This document shows positions 1 to 11,699 of a stretch of DNA of 64,000 nt, piece after piece (the stretch's first letter is position 1; every line of letters starts with the position of its first letter). The notes under the pieces were generated by a model. The model did no database searches, was not told the origin of the DNA, and saw only the letters and a list, made by a program, of their open reading frames with translations. The position numbers and the translations under genes were made by a program. The DNA comes from Siphonodentalium dalli (Eukaryota > Mollusca > Scaphopoda > Gadilida > Siphonodentaliidae), in assembly GCA_032622095.1 (NCBI GenBank), contig CP136062.1, positions 137,472,351-137,536,350 on the forward strand, read 5' to 3'.

Positions 1-35
1 TGGGTAAGGAGTCGATTAATTAGGGCATTGCTGTA
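1..35. repeat. Truncated arm of a TA-flanked hairpin MITE
   Basis: The first 35 bases match the right arm of the hairpin MITE at 20824-20991, sharing GTCGATTAATTAGGGCATT and the CTGTA terminus. The rest lies off the window edge or is lost. This shows the family is multicopy. Confidence 0.7.
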
Positions 36-563
36 TACCACTGAGAACCAGGACGCGTGGCTATACGTGGTTCTGTTAGTGGGATGTCCAGGTTTGAATT
101 TCCAACCCCCCCCCCTGAACCAGATAGAAAATTACATTTTGAAACTGGCTCGATCCTCAAGATTAAAACCTGTTAGTTCAAGTTTCGTTCGTAAACCAGC
201 TAGTGACATCGGTTTGGATTGTTGCTGTTTTACGTCGAAGTCCCTGTATATATCTTTTTATATCGGGGTTTAGCATTGTTGACCGTCTCCCCTGAAATCC
301 ACAATAACAGAAATAAAATGTCACAAATGCATGTGACATTAAAACGGTTTATTACACTCCTATGTGTGATTTCCATTGAAAACGCCGTTAATTAAAAATG
401 TTAATGTCACTAGTGAATTGTGTCATTTCTCGTTACGTCATTGACGTTACGTCGCCTACTGATCTTGTCTGAAATTTAGGTGGTTAATCTTTCTCCACAT
501 CGGGACTTTCATGCATTAATTATGTGTGTTTTAATCATATTATGCGAACCAAATTGATGCAGA
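36..563. other. Non-coding stretch, no gene recognised
   Basis: Only a short open frame without similarity is present. A small piece near 88-120, a TTTGAATTTCCAAC-type segment followed by a C run, resembles the dispersed family at 32.1-32.9 kb. Nothing else is supported. Confidence 0.5.
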
Positions 564-748
564 AGTGTAATAAATAGAGTAATCAATTAGTTCCGAGAAT
601 TACGTTAAATAATTCACTCGAGGTGAGAGACGTTTAGGTAAGAAACTCGTGCGCTAACGCGCACTCGTTTCTTACCGACGTCACTCACATCTCGTGAATT
701 ATTAAACGTAATTCTCGGAACCAATTGATTACTCTCTATTTATTGCAT
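564..748. repeat. Palindromic hairpin element, ~185 bp
   Basis: Two ~85-bp arms pair around a short loop near 650-655. The left arm contains TAATCAATTAGTTCCGAGAA and CGTGCGC; the right arm holds the complements. Arms differ by scattered substitutions, so it is an old foldback MITE. No TSD could be fixed. Confidence 0.75.
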
Positions 749-970
749 ACCAATTCGCTTATTTTTGGCGAAATACACAAAATACAGAAGATTTAAAAAC
801 GTTCAAAATAGAAATTGTAATATCCTTGAACAATTATATACAAACCGATTGCGTCAACAATTAACGTCATTGGCGACGTCAAGTTTAACAGAAAAATATT
901 TTAACTAAATTATGAGTATATAGTATACACAAAAGACACGTTTGTTCAATTAAATAAAATACTATATAGA

Positions 971-1131
971 CAGAACATAATGCGCTTCTTAATCCAGAAC
1001 CTTTTATCGAATGAGTTGCGGATGGCGCAAGGATGTATTTCACGAGAGCGTAGCTCGAGCGAAAGGTAAATATGCGCCGTCCGCAACGAGTTCGATAAAA
1101 GATTCGAGTTTATGATGCAAGTTGTGTTCTG
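971..1131. repeat. Inverted-repeat hairpin, ~160 bp
   Basis: CAGAACATAA at 971 and the segment CTTTTATCGAATGAGTTGCGG are mirrored by CCGCAACGAGTTCGATAAAAG and GTTGTGTTCTG to 1131. The ~30-bp loop contains GAGCGTAGCTCGAGCG. The pattern fits a short MITE; family unknown. Confidence 0.65.
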
Positions 1132-3080
1132 CATTTATTCTGCACCATTGTGTCAGATAAGTTCAGTCCATGACTGTCACATTCATTGATACTTTACTAA
1201 ATATAGCTACCTTTATTGTGATTTAAATCTGATGAATAACCAGTAATTATCGGGGCAGCACCGAAGCGGATTGTTGACTTAATGTACGTCATCTTTCTTG
1301 GCAACAACGTAAACAAGAGTAGTTCCGGCTTGTATTGCACTAGAGGTATACACTAAAATGTATTAAATGACTGGGATTCCGTTGAATACATGTGCCTCAC
1401 GTCAATGGGTGTGGAATATATACAAACCTAAATTTCAGTATATTACAAACTACACAATCTTCAGAGTATGCAATGAATTGTTTATTGACCTCCATCATAT
1501 AATGAGAGTATATGTACACTATTTCAAGTATTTACAAGCAAGATATATGACTATAACACAATATTATGGTATATATAAGTATATATAAATACATGAACGT
1601 AATAAATATAGTACGATAATTAATTGACATGCTTTAATCTCTGATCTCTTGCATTCGCGGCGCCGCGGGTAAAACTCGAACACACGGTATTCGTTTTACA
1701 ATCGAGTCACAACAAAGTCGTGCAACCAGTTCACACACTTGTGTCGCATTTATTCCGTAGAAAATGTTATATTCGCTCTGGACTCCACAATAGTTGCCAA
1801 CTGAAAGTGGTATTGCATTGTGAACAATATATTTTACCAAAATGTTTACAAGAATACGAACTCAATTGACCTCGCGAAGTGACAATGTGTATTAATTAAG
1901 AAGCGGAATCCTAAAATAAGTTTATGTGGTCAAATTCTACTATACACGCCAATGTGCAGTGTATTTATTTCTTTTGTAACTCGACTGTATGTTTTGGTCG
2001 AAATTGTAGTGACATACGTCCAACCTGCTAACCCAGTTTCTAGCTCTGCATGGTATAATTTTCCACGAAACATTTCTTCTCTTAGAACTGTAACGTCAAA
2101 CATGACGTCACTTTTGAACGGCGATCCCTTTTCATTGCCATTTTGGCCAAAAAGTTTCAGTTAAGACTTATTTTTGTTCTATATCTTAAATAAAATTCAG
2201 TATAGTACAATAGGTAGTCATTATATGTCTCTTTCTTCAGTCTGTATCATGACATTAACCAATGCCTTGTGGTTTGACTTCTGAAAGTTTGAGGCGTTAT
2301 ATAGCCCGGATTGCACTGATTGTACCACATTTATTTTGGTGGTACAATTCAGAATATCTAGATTTGTACCACAAAACGACGGTCGTGTCTCCATGGGAAT
2401 ACAGGATACTGACCAATCAGGACGAGCCTTGTATTAAAGTCGTATTAAATGTAAATACAACATCAAGGTTACTCATAATTACGCAGCATATTCGATGCGC
2501 AATTTAACATGAAACTTAGATTATAATTCAGCAGTATGACCGTATGGTGGCATTCTTTCTGATATATAGCATCACTTATTGCTCTGTAGGCTATCGACCA
2601 ACAATTGACTAAAAATCCCGCCACTGGCTCTGGGCGTAACGCCTTCTATCGAAAGATAATTACACGGGGCTCGATTTAAAACAGCATGTTCCCTACAATT
2701 TGACAAGCTATCTGATGTATGTCGAAGGAAACTTGGAATAACCAAATCTTTGGAAATTTCGAACCGAAAGTTGATAGAAAGTATAGGATAATATTCGACT
2801 CGGGTATAAAAACAATAACTTTTACAATACATATACTGTTTGGAAACGGAAACTACTATAGGAAATTCAAACCCATATCCATGTCACCACATCCCTGTCG
2901 AGAACACGGTGGTTATTTACATGGTACTGTGAAGATTGGATAGCCCGGTCTCCGAATAGAAATAAATGTGATCCAGATCCTTATACTTCTGTAAGAGTAT
3001 AAACTAGTGCATGTATACTGGTATTTATCCATCACCTTTGTCCTCTACCATATAGATAAAGGCTGCAAAATAAACCATGG
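1132..3080. other. Intergenic, no gene recognised
   Basis: Only scattered open frames under 90 codons with no recognisable domain. No repeat with a visible partner elsewhere in the window was found here. Confidence 0.5.
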
Positions 3081-3134
3081 CTTTATTTTAGCACGTGCTA
3101 AAATAGCTTTATATTAGTACGTGCTAAAATAAAG
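3081..3134. repeat. Short dyad block around TAGCACGTGCTA
   Basis: TTTTAGCACGTGCTAAAAT is a perfect palindrome. It is followed at once by a second near-copy (ATTAGTACGTGCTAAAAT), and the whole block from CTTTATTTTA to TAAAATAAAG is itself roughly palindromic. It holds CACGTG (E-box-like) cores. Regulatory use is speculative; it may be remnant MITE sequence. Confidence 0.5.
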
Positions 3135-3589
3135 CAAGAACGGCTACAGCTATCATAATAAAGTCACATGCTCAGAACACAGGAGCTTGGAATTTGGTCA
3201 AAACCCCTCTTTTATTGGCGGAACCACCTCCCGGGACCATAGGCCACGGAAGGAACGAAACAAGAAATTGTTGCCACCCATTTTGAACTCAACTGTATTC
3301 CTACAAAAAATATATTTTCACTAAAAACTGTTGGTACCTCTTACACCTTAGATGCCAATCTACAACATTCCATAGGTATATTTGTCCAGTTCTTCGAAAA
3401 CCTCACTTTATTTCGGTAATGTATTGTAAATTCACCAACGAACACAAATCCGCGACATCTCCATCACCTGTTTTAAAATCGAAGTAGCGGAACTAGTACC
3501 GAAATATGCGGAAACTTTAAAACTATGATCCGGAGACGGATAACATAAAAGTACCGTTTATAATTTCGAACATAGCTGCTGATTACATG

Positions 3590-4260
3590 TTTATTACATG
3601 ACCGTATCGATGCACTGATCATCATGAACTTTTTGATGGAAGATAACATTGGCATCTAGATGGGAACGAATCTTTTTGGCCTCATTTGCATAAAAACATG
3701 GCCGCTGGCAGCCATCTTGGATTCAGTGATAATACTAGATAAATCTGAATCAATAACACAGCCTAGAGCCTGTGTCGATGCTCCTATCATCACGAAATTT
3801 TTCATCGATCATGACATTGATATATAGACGGCACAGAGTCATTTTGGGCTTATTTGCATGAAAAACATTGCCGCCAACAGCCATCTTGGATTTCAAAATT
3901 GCATCATTTAGCACGGGCAAGAGGTCGCAGTGTTGGTCCGATCATAGTTAAATTTGTCACGGAGGTTGACATTGACATGTAGATGGGAACGAGTCATTTT
4001 GGTGTGAATTCTCAAAGAAACATGGCCGCCGTCGGATTTCAGCGACAACACCGCATATATAATTAAATCAATAACACTGCCTAGAGCCTAGGCCTATATG
4101 TCGATGCACCGATCATCGTGAAATTGTTCATGGGTCATTACATTGGTATCAAAATGAGAACGAATCATTGCTAGAGACTGTAACATTGGTGCGATCGTCG
4201 TGAAATTAGTCATAGAAACTTGGCCGCCGTCGGATTTCAGCCACTCGTTTCATAGACCAT
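3590..4260 (+). repeat. Degenerate tandem ~150-bp units with a CATGGCCGC..GCCATCTTGG module
   Basis: Four or more decayed units carry a temperature-like chain of landmarks: ATCATGAAATT, GACATTGAC, TAGATGGGAACGAGTCATTTT, then AACATGGCCGC with GCAGCCATCTTGGATTTC. The same module recurs inside the unrelated MITEs at 18217 and 34163, and in part near 40868. No long open frame runs through the units. Confidence 0.65.
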
Positions 4261-4269
4261 GAAAGTTAC

Positions 4270-4730
4270 GCCAATGGGGTCATTGTCACAAGGCTCCGGT
4301 CGCATTCGTAGCCAGTGTAGCCAGCTTATTTCACCGGCGATCACATTCGTAGTCAGCTTTTCTAATTCGTGGTTTATATTGCCCGAAATATGACGTCATC
4401 ACGTTCGTGACTAAAATGTCGACGTCATGCTCCAAAACTGACTTCGTTTATCAATTTATATTGGAATATAATTCGAGCATTCCAACGACATTGATCCGAA
4501 ACATCAGGTTATTAGATGAACTTTATCAAAACTAAATTCAAGTTGTTGTTTATCCATCAACTCAGAAAAATTAGATTAACCTGATCGTGTTCATTGAGGC
4601 TCGCCTGAATATGAAAAGCTGGCTACAAATGTGATCGCCATAAAAAAGCTGGCTACATTTGTGATCGATTAAAAAACCTGGCTACGAATGTGATCGGATC
4701 GCGGAGCCTTCTGACAATGACCCCATTAGC
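4270..4730. mobile_element. Nested MITE, 461 bp, exact 9-bp TSD
   Basis: The termini are GCCAATGGGGTCATTGTCA on the left and the complement of GCTAATGGGGTCATTGTCA on the right, one mismatch in 19. The exact 9-bp duplication GAAAGTTAC flanks both sides (4261-4269 and 4731-4739). Inside each end lie short repeats of the form GATCACATTCGTAGCCAGC, pointing inward. It inserted into the larger 9-bp-TSD element, so it is younger. It is probably the same broad superfamily (Mutator-like), by TSD length only. Confidence 0.85.
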
Positions 4731-5554
4731 GAAAGTTACATTAAATAATGTTTTTAATATGTTTTTGGTATTTTTGATTTTGAGAAAAACAATGCCGATG
4801 GTGGCTAGCTGTCTTGAATTTAAAAATTTAATTTACAATTCACGAGCACAGGCTATATAATCATATGCATAAAGCCATTCTTTGAGAGTTTTGGTGCTGA
4901 TTCGTTACGAGTCACGAGTGACGTATACTATTTATAGATCCTGGTACCGGTACAGTTGACAATACTTATAGTTGCTTATTAAATAAAATTTATGTTAGCG
5001 AGTTTATCACTAACTCAAATTTATAAACTAGTTATTCGGTAAACCGGTTCGCATTACAACTTGCAAACGCACAAATAAAACGTATACTGTAAAGAATACG
5101 CAGGATAATTTTGTGCTCTTACATTAAAGAATCTTATTACATTTTGTTACTGTATTTGGCATATTAATGGCGAGTTTTTGTACCCTACATTGACAATTTT
5201 GAATTTCGCGAAACTAAACACTCGTTCTATATATGCATGGCCAATATCGTTACCTAACTCAAGAAAAATGTCTTCTCTCATCAACTAAGACATATATTTG
5301 TTCGTCAGAACTAGTAAAAAACAGCATTTTATGTGGAAATAATTCAGATATTCTGGCAACGAATCTGCACCAAAACGCACAAAGGAATCGCTTCATGCAT
5401 AGGCATATTATATACCAGGCCTCCCAGTGAGTCTATATATCTTCTTTTTCTTCTACTTCATGATATTCGACCAGTAATTGGGTTGATTACTATTACTATT
5501 ATATGATGGATTGTTTAGGCCTATACAACGGAGCGCGACACAAGCTCATATATA

Positions 5555-5603
5555 TGAGAGAGAGAGAGAGAGAGAGGGGGAGAGAGAGAGAGAGAGAGAG
5601 AGC
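5555..5603. repeat. (GA)n microsatellite
   Basis: About 24 GA dinucleotides broken by a short G run. It lies inside the 3179-6354 element and gives a spurious Arg-Glu repeat open frame. Confidence 0.95.
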
Positions 5604-6497
5604 TAGAGAGTTTTGGTCCCTTTATGACCAATCATTGCAACCAGTAGCATTACAAAGTCAACTAGTACATAGGCCTACCGGTATATAACGAACATAAAAC
5701 AAGAAGAAAAAAACAATACCACGTGGTCGTGCCATAAATAGAAATAAATTATATGTAAAATATTTGTACTAATTACCATTCAGTCAAATGAAGAATATCT
5801 TCTTGGGTAGTCGTCATTTTCATAAGATTATAACAGCAGACACAGAAAAATACATAAATTTTCAGGAAAATGCACAAAACATCAGGATTAGATCTTAAAA
5901 AACGCGCATAGTATGACGCAAACATAAACTGATTTAAGTTTTCTGGCGCCTAAGTTCGAAAACCGCACGCACTTTCAAATATTTTTGAATTTCGCGGGCT
6001 TTAAATTTAGGTTTCGATTTTATTTCGTTCCGACTTTGTTATTCCGGAAAAATGGTTTTGTGCCGTTTGTCATTCCGATTCTAAAACAGGTGATGGAGAT
6101 GTCGCGGATTTGTGTTCGTTGGTGAATTTACAATACATTACCGAAATAAAGTGAGGTTTTCGAAGAACTGGACAAATATACCTATGGTGTAAGAGGTACC
6201 AACAGTTTTTAGTAAAAATATATTTTTTGTAGGAATACAGTTGAGTTCAAAATGGGTGGCAACAATTTCTTGTTTCGTTCCTTCCGTGACCTATGGTCCC
6301 GTGAGGTAGTTCCGCCAATAAAAGAGGGGTTTTGACCAAATTCCAAGCTCCTGTGCTCAGAACTTCAACCGAAAACTTGCAATCGATTTTAATTGTTTCC
6401 TAAAGAATTCCCCATTAATTTCTTATCCCATTTAAACAAATTTAATAGACTTTAACTACTTTTAAACTATGGCGGTGGATAAAAACAATACCCATAA

Positions 6498-6617
6498 AGT
6501 TTGACGAGATACTAGGTTTCGCTCGTATGATTCAGCAAATGGGGAACCTCGTTAAACCTCGGCCCCCATTTGCTGAATCATACTCGCGAAAAAATAAACC
6601 TTATATCTCGTCAAACT
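6498..6617. repeat. Hairpin MITE, ~120 bp
   Basis: AGTTTGACGAGAT and CGTATGATTCAGCAAATGGG at the left are mirrored by CCCATTTGCTGAATCATAC and ATCTCGTCAAACT at the right. The loop is ~20 bp. No TSD is evident. Confidence 0.7.
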
Positions 6618-9600
6618 ATATGGATATTCTATATAAATGTATGTACGGTATACATGTCATTCTGATGACTATCCCCGTAGGGTGCGCTATGTCATCGCTT
6701 TATAAATATCAACATACATGTATGTCCAGGTTTATTATGATTAATATAACATGTATACATGTATAGCATCAGGATGTTGGTCATTTGTGCAATATATTGA
6801 AGGGTTGTGCGTTTATCTTTCAAAGCAAAACATGCACAGGCTTTGAGGGAGAGAACAATGACAAGTGTACTTACAGTGCACTACAACAGCACATATATAC
6901 CCAACCGTTAGACCCAGAGACTTCTATTGGGATATGGCACTAAAACACCTCAATAATAAGTGTATTCCCTCACATATTACATTCATCAATTATTCTGGTG
7001 TCGAATGTCGAGAAATGTTTTTGTCAAAAGACTGACGAAGTGAGTTCACTCTTCCTTTACTAAATACTCATGTTCAGATAATCAGTTTTACAAAGTTTGT
7101 TGTTGAATTTCTTATCTGAACATTTCCCTGCAATCAATGGGACTATACTCCTTCTGTATTCATACTATCTGCTTATTTATCATGAAAACACCTGCAGATG
7201 AATAATATATAATTGCTATGCTATGCTTTATTTCTCTGTAGACATGAATTCACATGCTACGAGAGTATATATTTAAACGGCGCATGTTAATTAAGTGCAA
7301 TATTATACAGATATACAGTGACGGTATGAATGCGTTTAGTCTTTACCATCTGTCATCATTATCATCATCATCATCATCATCAACACCATCATTCGCATAA
7401 TCATCATTATATATATCATTATCACGTCGTCTGCGTTAATGTTTACATATGAGTTAGTCGTTTAAACACTATTTAGTCAATTATTCATCTTGTTCATATA
7501 TGTTATATGGATAATTCATTCGAAAATAACAATAACAGCGACAACAACAACATTATCATCATAGCTATACTAGTATATCATAAAAACAACAGCAATAGCT
7601 TTTATATAACCGATACTGATTTCTGAGATTGAATGCTAACTTTAAGTACAAGCACACATTTCTCAGTTAATCCAATCGACAATATTTTGTTCCAATGCAT
7701 GTATAATTATATAACTGAGGGAGATAATACATTTAGAAAAGAATGTGTTAATATCAACCTGATAAATTCTTGAATGTTTGCATCGGCACCGTTTGGGTGG
7801 AAGTACTACTTAATTTAAAGGTCACCAAAGCGACAAATATAGTTCAGTTAAAGACTCATGTGACGATGTGAACTATCGGCCTATACCGGTATCTAACCGC
7901 CAAGGCACGTCAAGGTTATCAACGTTTTCTGTTTACCGCTCATTTGATCTCGCTACAAGGGTGCCAAGTTACCAATGACAGGATCTGGCTGCATATACCA
8001 GGGTATTCTGTTATAGGGATATGCCCATATGACCAGCATACATGGAGTTTGAACATGTTCACTTTGGGGTGAATCCAGCAATTTTGTGAATTTTGGATAG
8101 TTGACTTTCCTCATTCAATCGACGATCATTCAACAATTAAGTTACTAGACTGGTCGTCAAGAGGGTTAGAACCGGGAGAAATTTGCAATAAAGGTTTCTT
8201 GGTATCATTGTGTGTGGGGAAGTGTTCTGTGTGATTCTGTATATTCAAAATCCGCTAAATGCAAAATTCCCAATTCAACATGGCGTCTATAATGGCACTT
8301 GGTATCGTAAAATACTCATTTGTTTGCGGTAGGTGCACCAAATTCGCAATCAATTGAAGTATACACACCATTGCTTAGTCGTAAACCATACCTGTGGAAT
8401 GTCTGTCAAAAATGACGCCAAAATGGACAAAATGGAATGAAATTGACATTGTGTGCAAAATTGAATAGCTAGTCATACAATAGTCAACACACGTTCGAAT
8501 TATGCGAGGAAGAATGATTGCAGAGTATAAGAAACACTTTTTTATCAGATATACACGAATTCTCACCAATGTATCTCACGAGAGAGCAATCGTAAGCAGA
8601 GTCTCATACAACGGTTAAATCTTGAATTTTGGGCGCCCAGAAACGGAAAAATTATGCAGTTTTATCTCTTCTGTTTATCTTGAACCGTGTGAAATATGTG
8701 TAATTAAACACTTAAACTGGATTTAATAGGGATGTATTGATTATGGGACCTGTTCTGGAAGAAGAAATATATGTACTCAGAGCATTCTCACATTTGAACA
8801 CAATTGTCTACTAAGAAACCGGTTTGGCAGCAGCATGAAAATTATTCTGAAATAAAATGTGCGATGTACAGTCTCTCTGATCTGGTGATATGGGGGGGGG
8901 GGGCTAATCTATGGGAGAGATGAGTGCTTCTTTACAGTATAACAAGCATTGCTACATACGTGTATGGCTTATTCACGGAGAGTGTTGGGCATTATGGAAA
9001 TTAAACTAGTATTACTATAGTATTAATTTATATCGCAATGGTATGGACTTCAGTGTCTGCGTTACATTGAATAATTAATAGTCATCATGCCGACTGAAAC
9101 TGTTGCATGCCCGAAATAAGTATTATGTGTTTTTACTGTGGCCCGCGCCATCCAACGGAATAACGGGTTTAAGTCCACTATGCGCTTAATCCAGAATCAA
9201 ATAAGTCCCAATATGAACCAATGTCAATATTTAGGTCCAATGTGAATCTATCTGCACGAGGATATATTGAAGTAGCATAATCAATATTAGCTCTATATAT
9301 AACAGAATAGGATCTGTCTGCCATGTGCGCACACAGGGGCCGCAGGGTGCTTACGCACAAAGGGGTCGGTGCCTGTTTCAGCTAGTATAGTTATATTTGA
9401 ATTGACATACAAAAACAATTTAACATATTGCGTTTCTGCAGGAGATACATATTTGCCATGGATCTAGCTTATATCACACTGGTACATGTATCCATGGAAT
9501 AACTGGCCACACAGTACACACTGCTATATATTGGGATGATATACTGGTGCACACATCAAAGTCGAATCATCTAGTTTTGCATTCCTCATAACTTTGCCAG

Positions 9601-10285
9601 AAATATATAAGTTTCCATTACTGTAATTATCTAAGCTTTGATGATTGCATAATACTGGCATTTTGTTTAATGCTTTTATCTTTCACGTTGATGGTCGGGG
9701 ACAATTCCACTGGAATCGGAGAAAGAGGGGTTTCAAATGGGCAGGGAGTGTGAAAAAGTCACACACATTCGTTTTGTGAATCCTATTTTTGGACTTTAAA
9801 CAAATCTATCTGTTGTTGTAACGTGTGCTGTATATCAGGTATAAGCACGGTACATGGTGAATCCATATTAATTAGTACGAATACATATCCATTCTCGTTT
9901 TAGTAAATACGTAAACATTAGATCTTAACGGAAAAAATTTTCCATAGCCACCTGTGGCAGAACAATCCACGGGGCGACTGTGGCGGCAAGAGATACATGA
10001 GTTCGAATGGTATAGTTGTGAATTTATGGATGACATGAGCGCATAATGAAAACTGGTTTCCAATGATATACAGCTACCTATATACCAACCAATTACATGG
10101 TGAAAATATACAGTGCTAATAATAATAATGGTACGTTCACATGTAGCTACAAGAAAATATCTGCAAGATAATATCAGATACAATTGTGTCATTACGCCAC
10201 AAGGTGGTGTAAATTGTTTTGGAAATTTTGATTTTCTGTGGTCGACTGGGCGAATGCATTGTGGGAGATTTTTTTTGTACCTTAC
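6618..10285. other. Intergenic, no gene recognised
   Basis: Short open frames only, none with a recognisable domain. It contains an (ATC)n microsatellite at 7349-7412. The G run near 8890 is a low-complexity patch. A segment near 10125-10180 (CACATG..GCTACAAGAAAATATC) resembles repeat ends at 25560, 49120 and 60740. Confidence 0.5.
7349..7412. repeat. (ATC)n microsatellite
   Basis: An interrupted run of ATC/ATT trinucleotides. Confidence 0.9.
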
Positions 10286-10450
10286 TCAATCGTACCGATA
10301 GAATCACGTAGATGCTGAAATTGTAAAGTTAACGCCACCGGTGTATAATATGTTTTTGAAAATATAACTCAATCGTATCGATAGTGTCATGACAGGCTGA
10401 AATTGTAAACTTAAAGTCGCCGGTGTAATAATATGTTGAAAATATAAATA
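10286..10450 (+). repeat. Two-unit ~80-bp tandem duplication
   Basis: ACTCAATCGTACCGATAG through GTGTATAATATG is repeated at once as ACTCAATCGTATCGATAG through GTGTAATAATATG, with the shared middle GCTGAAATTGTAAA. Divergence is moderate. No function is evident. Confidence 0.7.
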
Positions 10451-11264
10451 ATCTGATAGCCTGAAAATAATGTATAACCCATTGGGAGCCCCTGGTGTAG
10501 TGAAGTGAATTATGGGTAATTTTAATTGGAGTGCGCATGTCTGTTGTAGTAACCGCGATCTTTTATTTTCTGTTCATCAAGTCAAAATTGTATCGTATAC
10601 ACAATGTGTTTGCACCGATAGGCCCTATATAACCTATGCTCACGAAAACGAGCAGAGTCGCGATATCTGATAGAATTCCAGGAATCGTACATTCACTTTC
10701 AATAGTATAGATTCTCTAAATCTGCCGCGGAATTCCCAAAATTGTACTTTCATTTTCAATAGGATTTTCCGAATTTTCACTTTCACTTTTCACTTTTACC
10801 TCGCAAAGCGACCTTAGTTGACACAGATATATGGCACACTGGCTGAGTCCATGACAAATAGTTTTATGTAGCATTGCTTCTTTCATTAAATTAAAGCTCA
10901 CCTCGTTAAAAGGCATGTCAATCGTATTTGTTTACAAATTGCATTGGGTGCGACGATCTGCAGTAGGTCCCTATTTGCGGAGGTCACTTTGCGGAATTCC
11001 CCGAATTCGCGGAGGTCCCCTAAAATGGGCGATATGTGTAGATTTTAATTAGGGAACGGGTGCGTATATGTCAATTAATACGTATTTTAAACAAATAACG
11101 ACACGATCATCATAATAGAGGTCTGTTCTATCAATTATATATGCGCCGAGTTCACGTGGTGCAAATCAAACGGCGATAAATATTCTCGTGTGCCAGAAGG
11201 ACTCCTTAAAGTTGTGAATAAGATGAATATTTATTAGATGTTATTTAACAAGTCAATCAAATAA

Positions 11265-11310
11265 TATTATGCATTAGTTAGCGCCTATATTAGCGCTAAC
11301 TAATGAATAA
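11265..11310. repeat. Short palindrome, CATTAGTTAGCGC core
   Basis: CATTAGTTAGCGC and GCGCTAACTAATG pair around a 7-bp loop. The rest of 10.5-11.7 kb is diffuse repeat sequence. Segment 11320-11400 is repeated at 38385-38455, and 11415-11560 is related to the two sides of the element at 49247-50352. Confidence 0.6.
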
Positions 11311-11699
11311 TATTTTATATTATAATTATATTATAATTTATATTTATGGCTAATAATATGATCTTGGTGGCGTTACCATTTCTGACTATGGTTTTCTTGT
11401 ATTTTCTTGCTGCTAAGATTACACCCGTGAGAACGCGGCGGTTTAGATGGCGATTATTGAGCTCAATCAGAAAGTAGTAGTCGTGCTGGTTCAAGTGAAT
11501 TGCGTCCGGTAAACAACCAATAGTCCATATTGGCAATTAATAGCGTTATGACATGTCCAACTGTTGAAATGTATCACCGCGTAGTCGGGTGGGGTGAGGC
11601 ACCCATATGTAGCCACGTTGCTGCTCTCGTGTACACAGCTCTGAAATGTTCATCGCCAAACATGCAACGGCCATTGCATTGATACACCAATAACCACAC

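Larger units (their letters stand above)
3179..6354. mobile_element. Non-autonomous DNA transposon, ~300-bp TIRs, 9-bp TSD (Mutator-like)
   Basis: The element starts ACAGGAGCTTGG and ends with its complement. The left TIR (3179-3482) and right TIR (6069-6354) align almost base for base, except for ~23 extra bases in the left arm near 3349-3371. Exact 9-bp duplications GCTCAGAAC lie outside both ends (3170-3178 and 6355-6363). Long TIRs with 9-bp TSDs are typical of Mutator-like elements; that assignment is inference, since no transposase is visible. The 2.6-kb interior holds degenerate tandem repeats, a nested MITE and a GA microsatellite. A foldback-type element is an alternative. Confidence 0.85.

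Noticed and set aside
5503..5688. A 61-codon frame with an Arg-Glu repeat.
   Set aside because: It is the GA microsatellite inside the 9-bp-TSD element.
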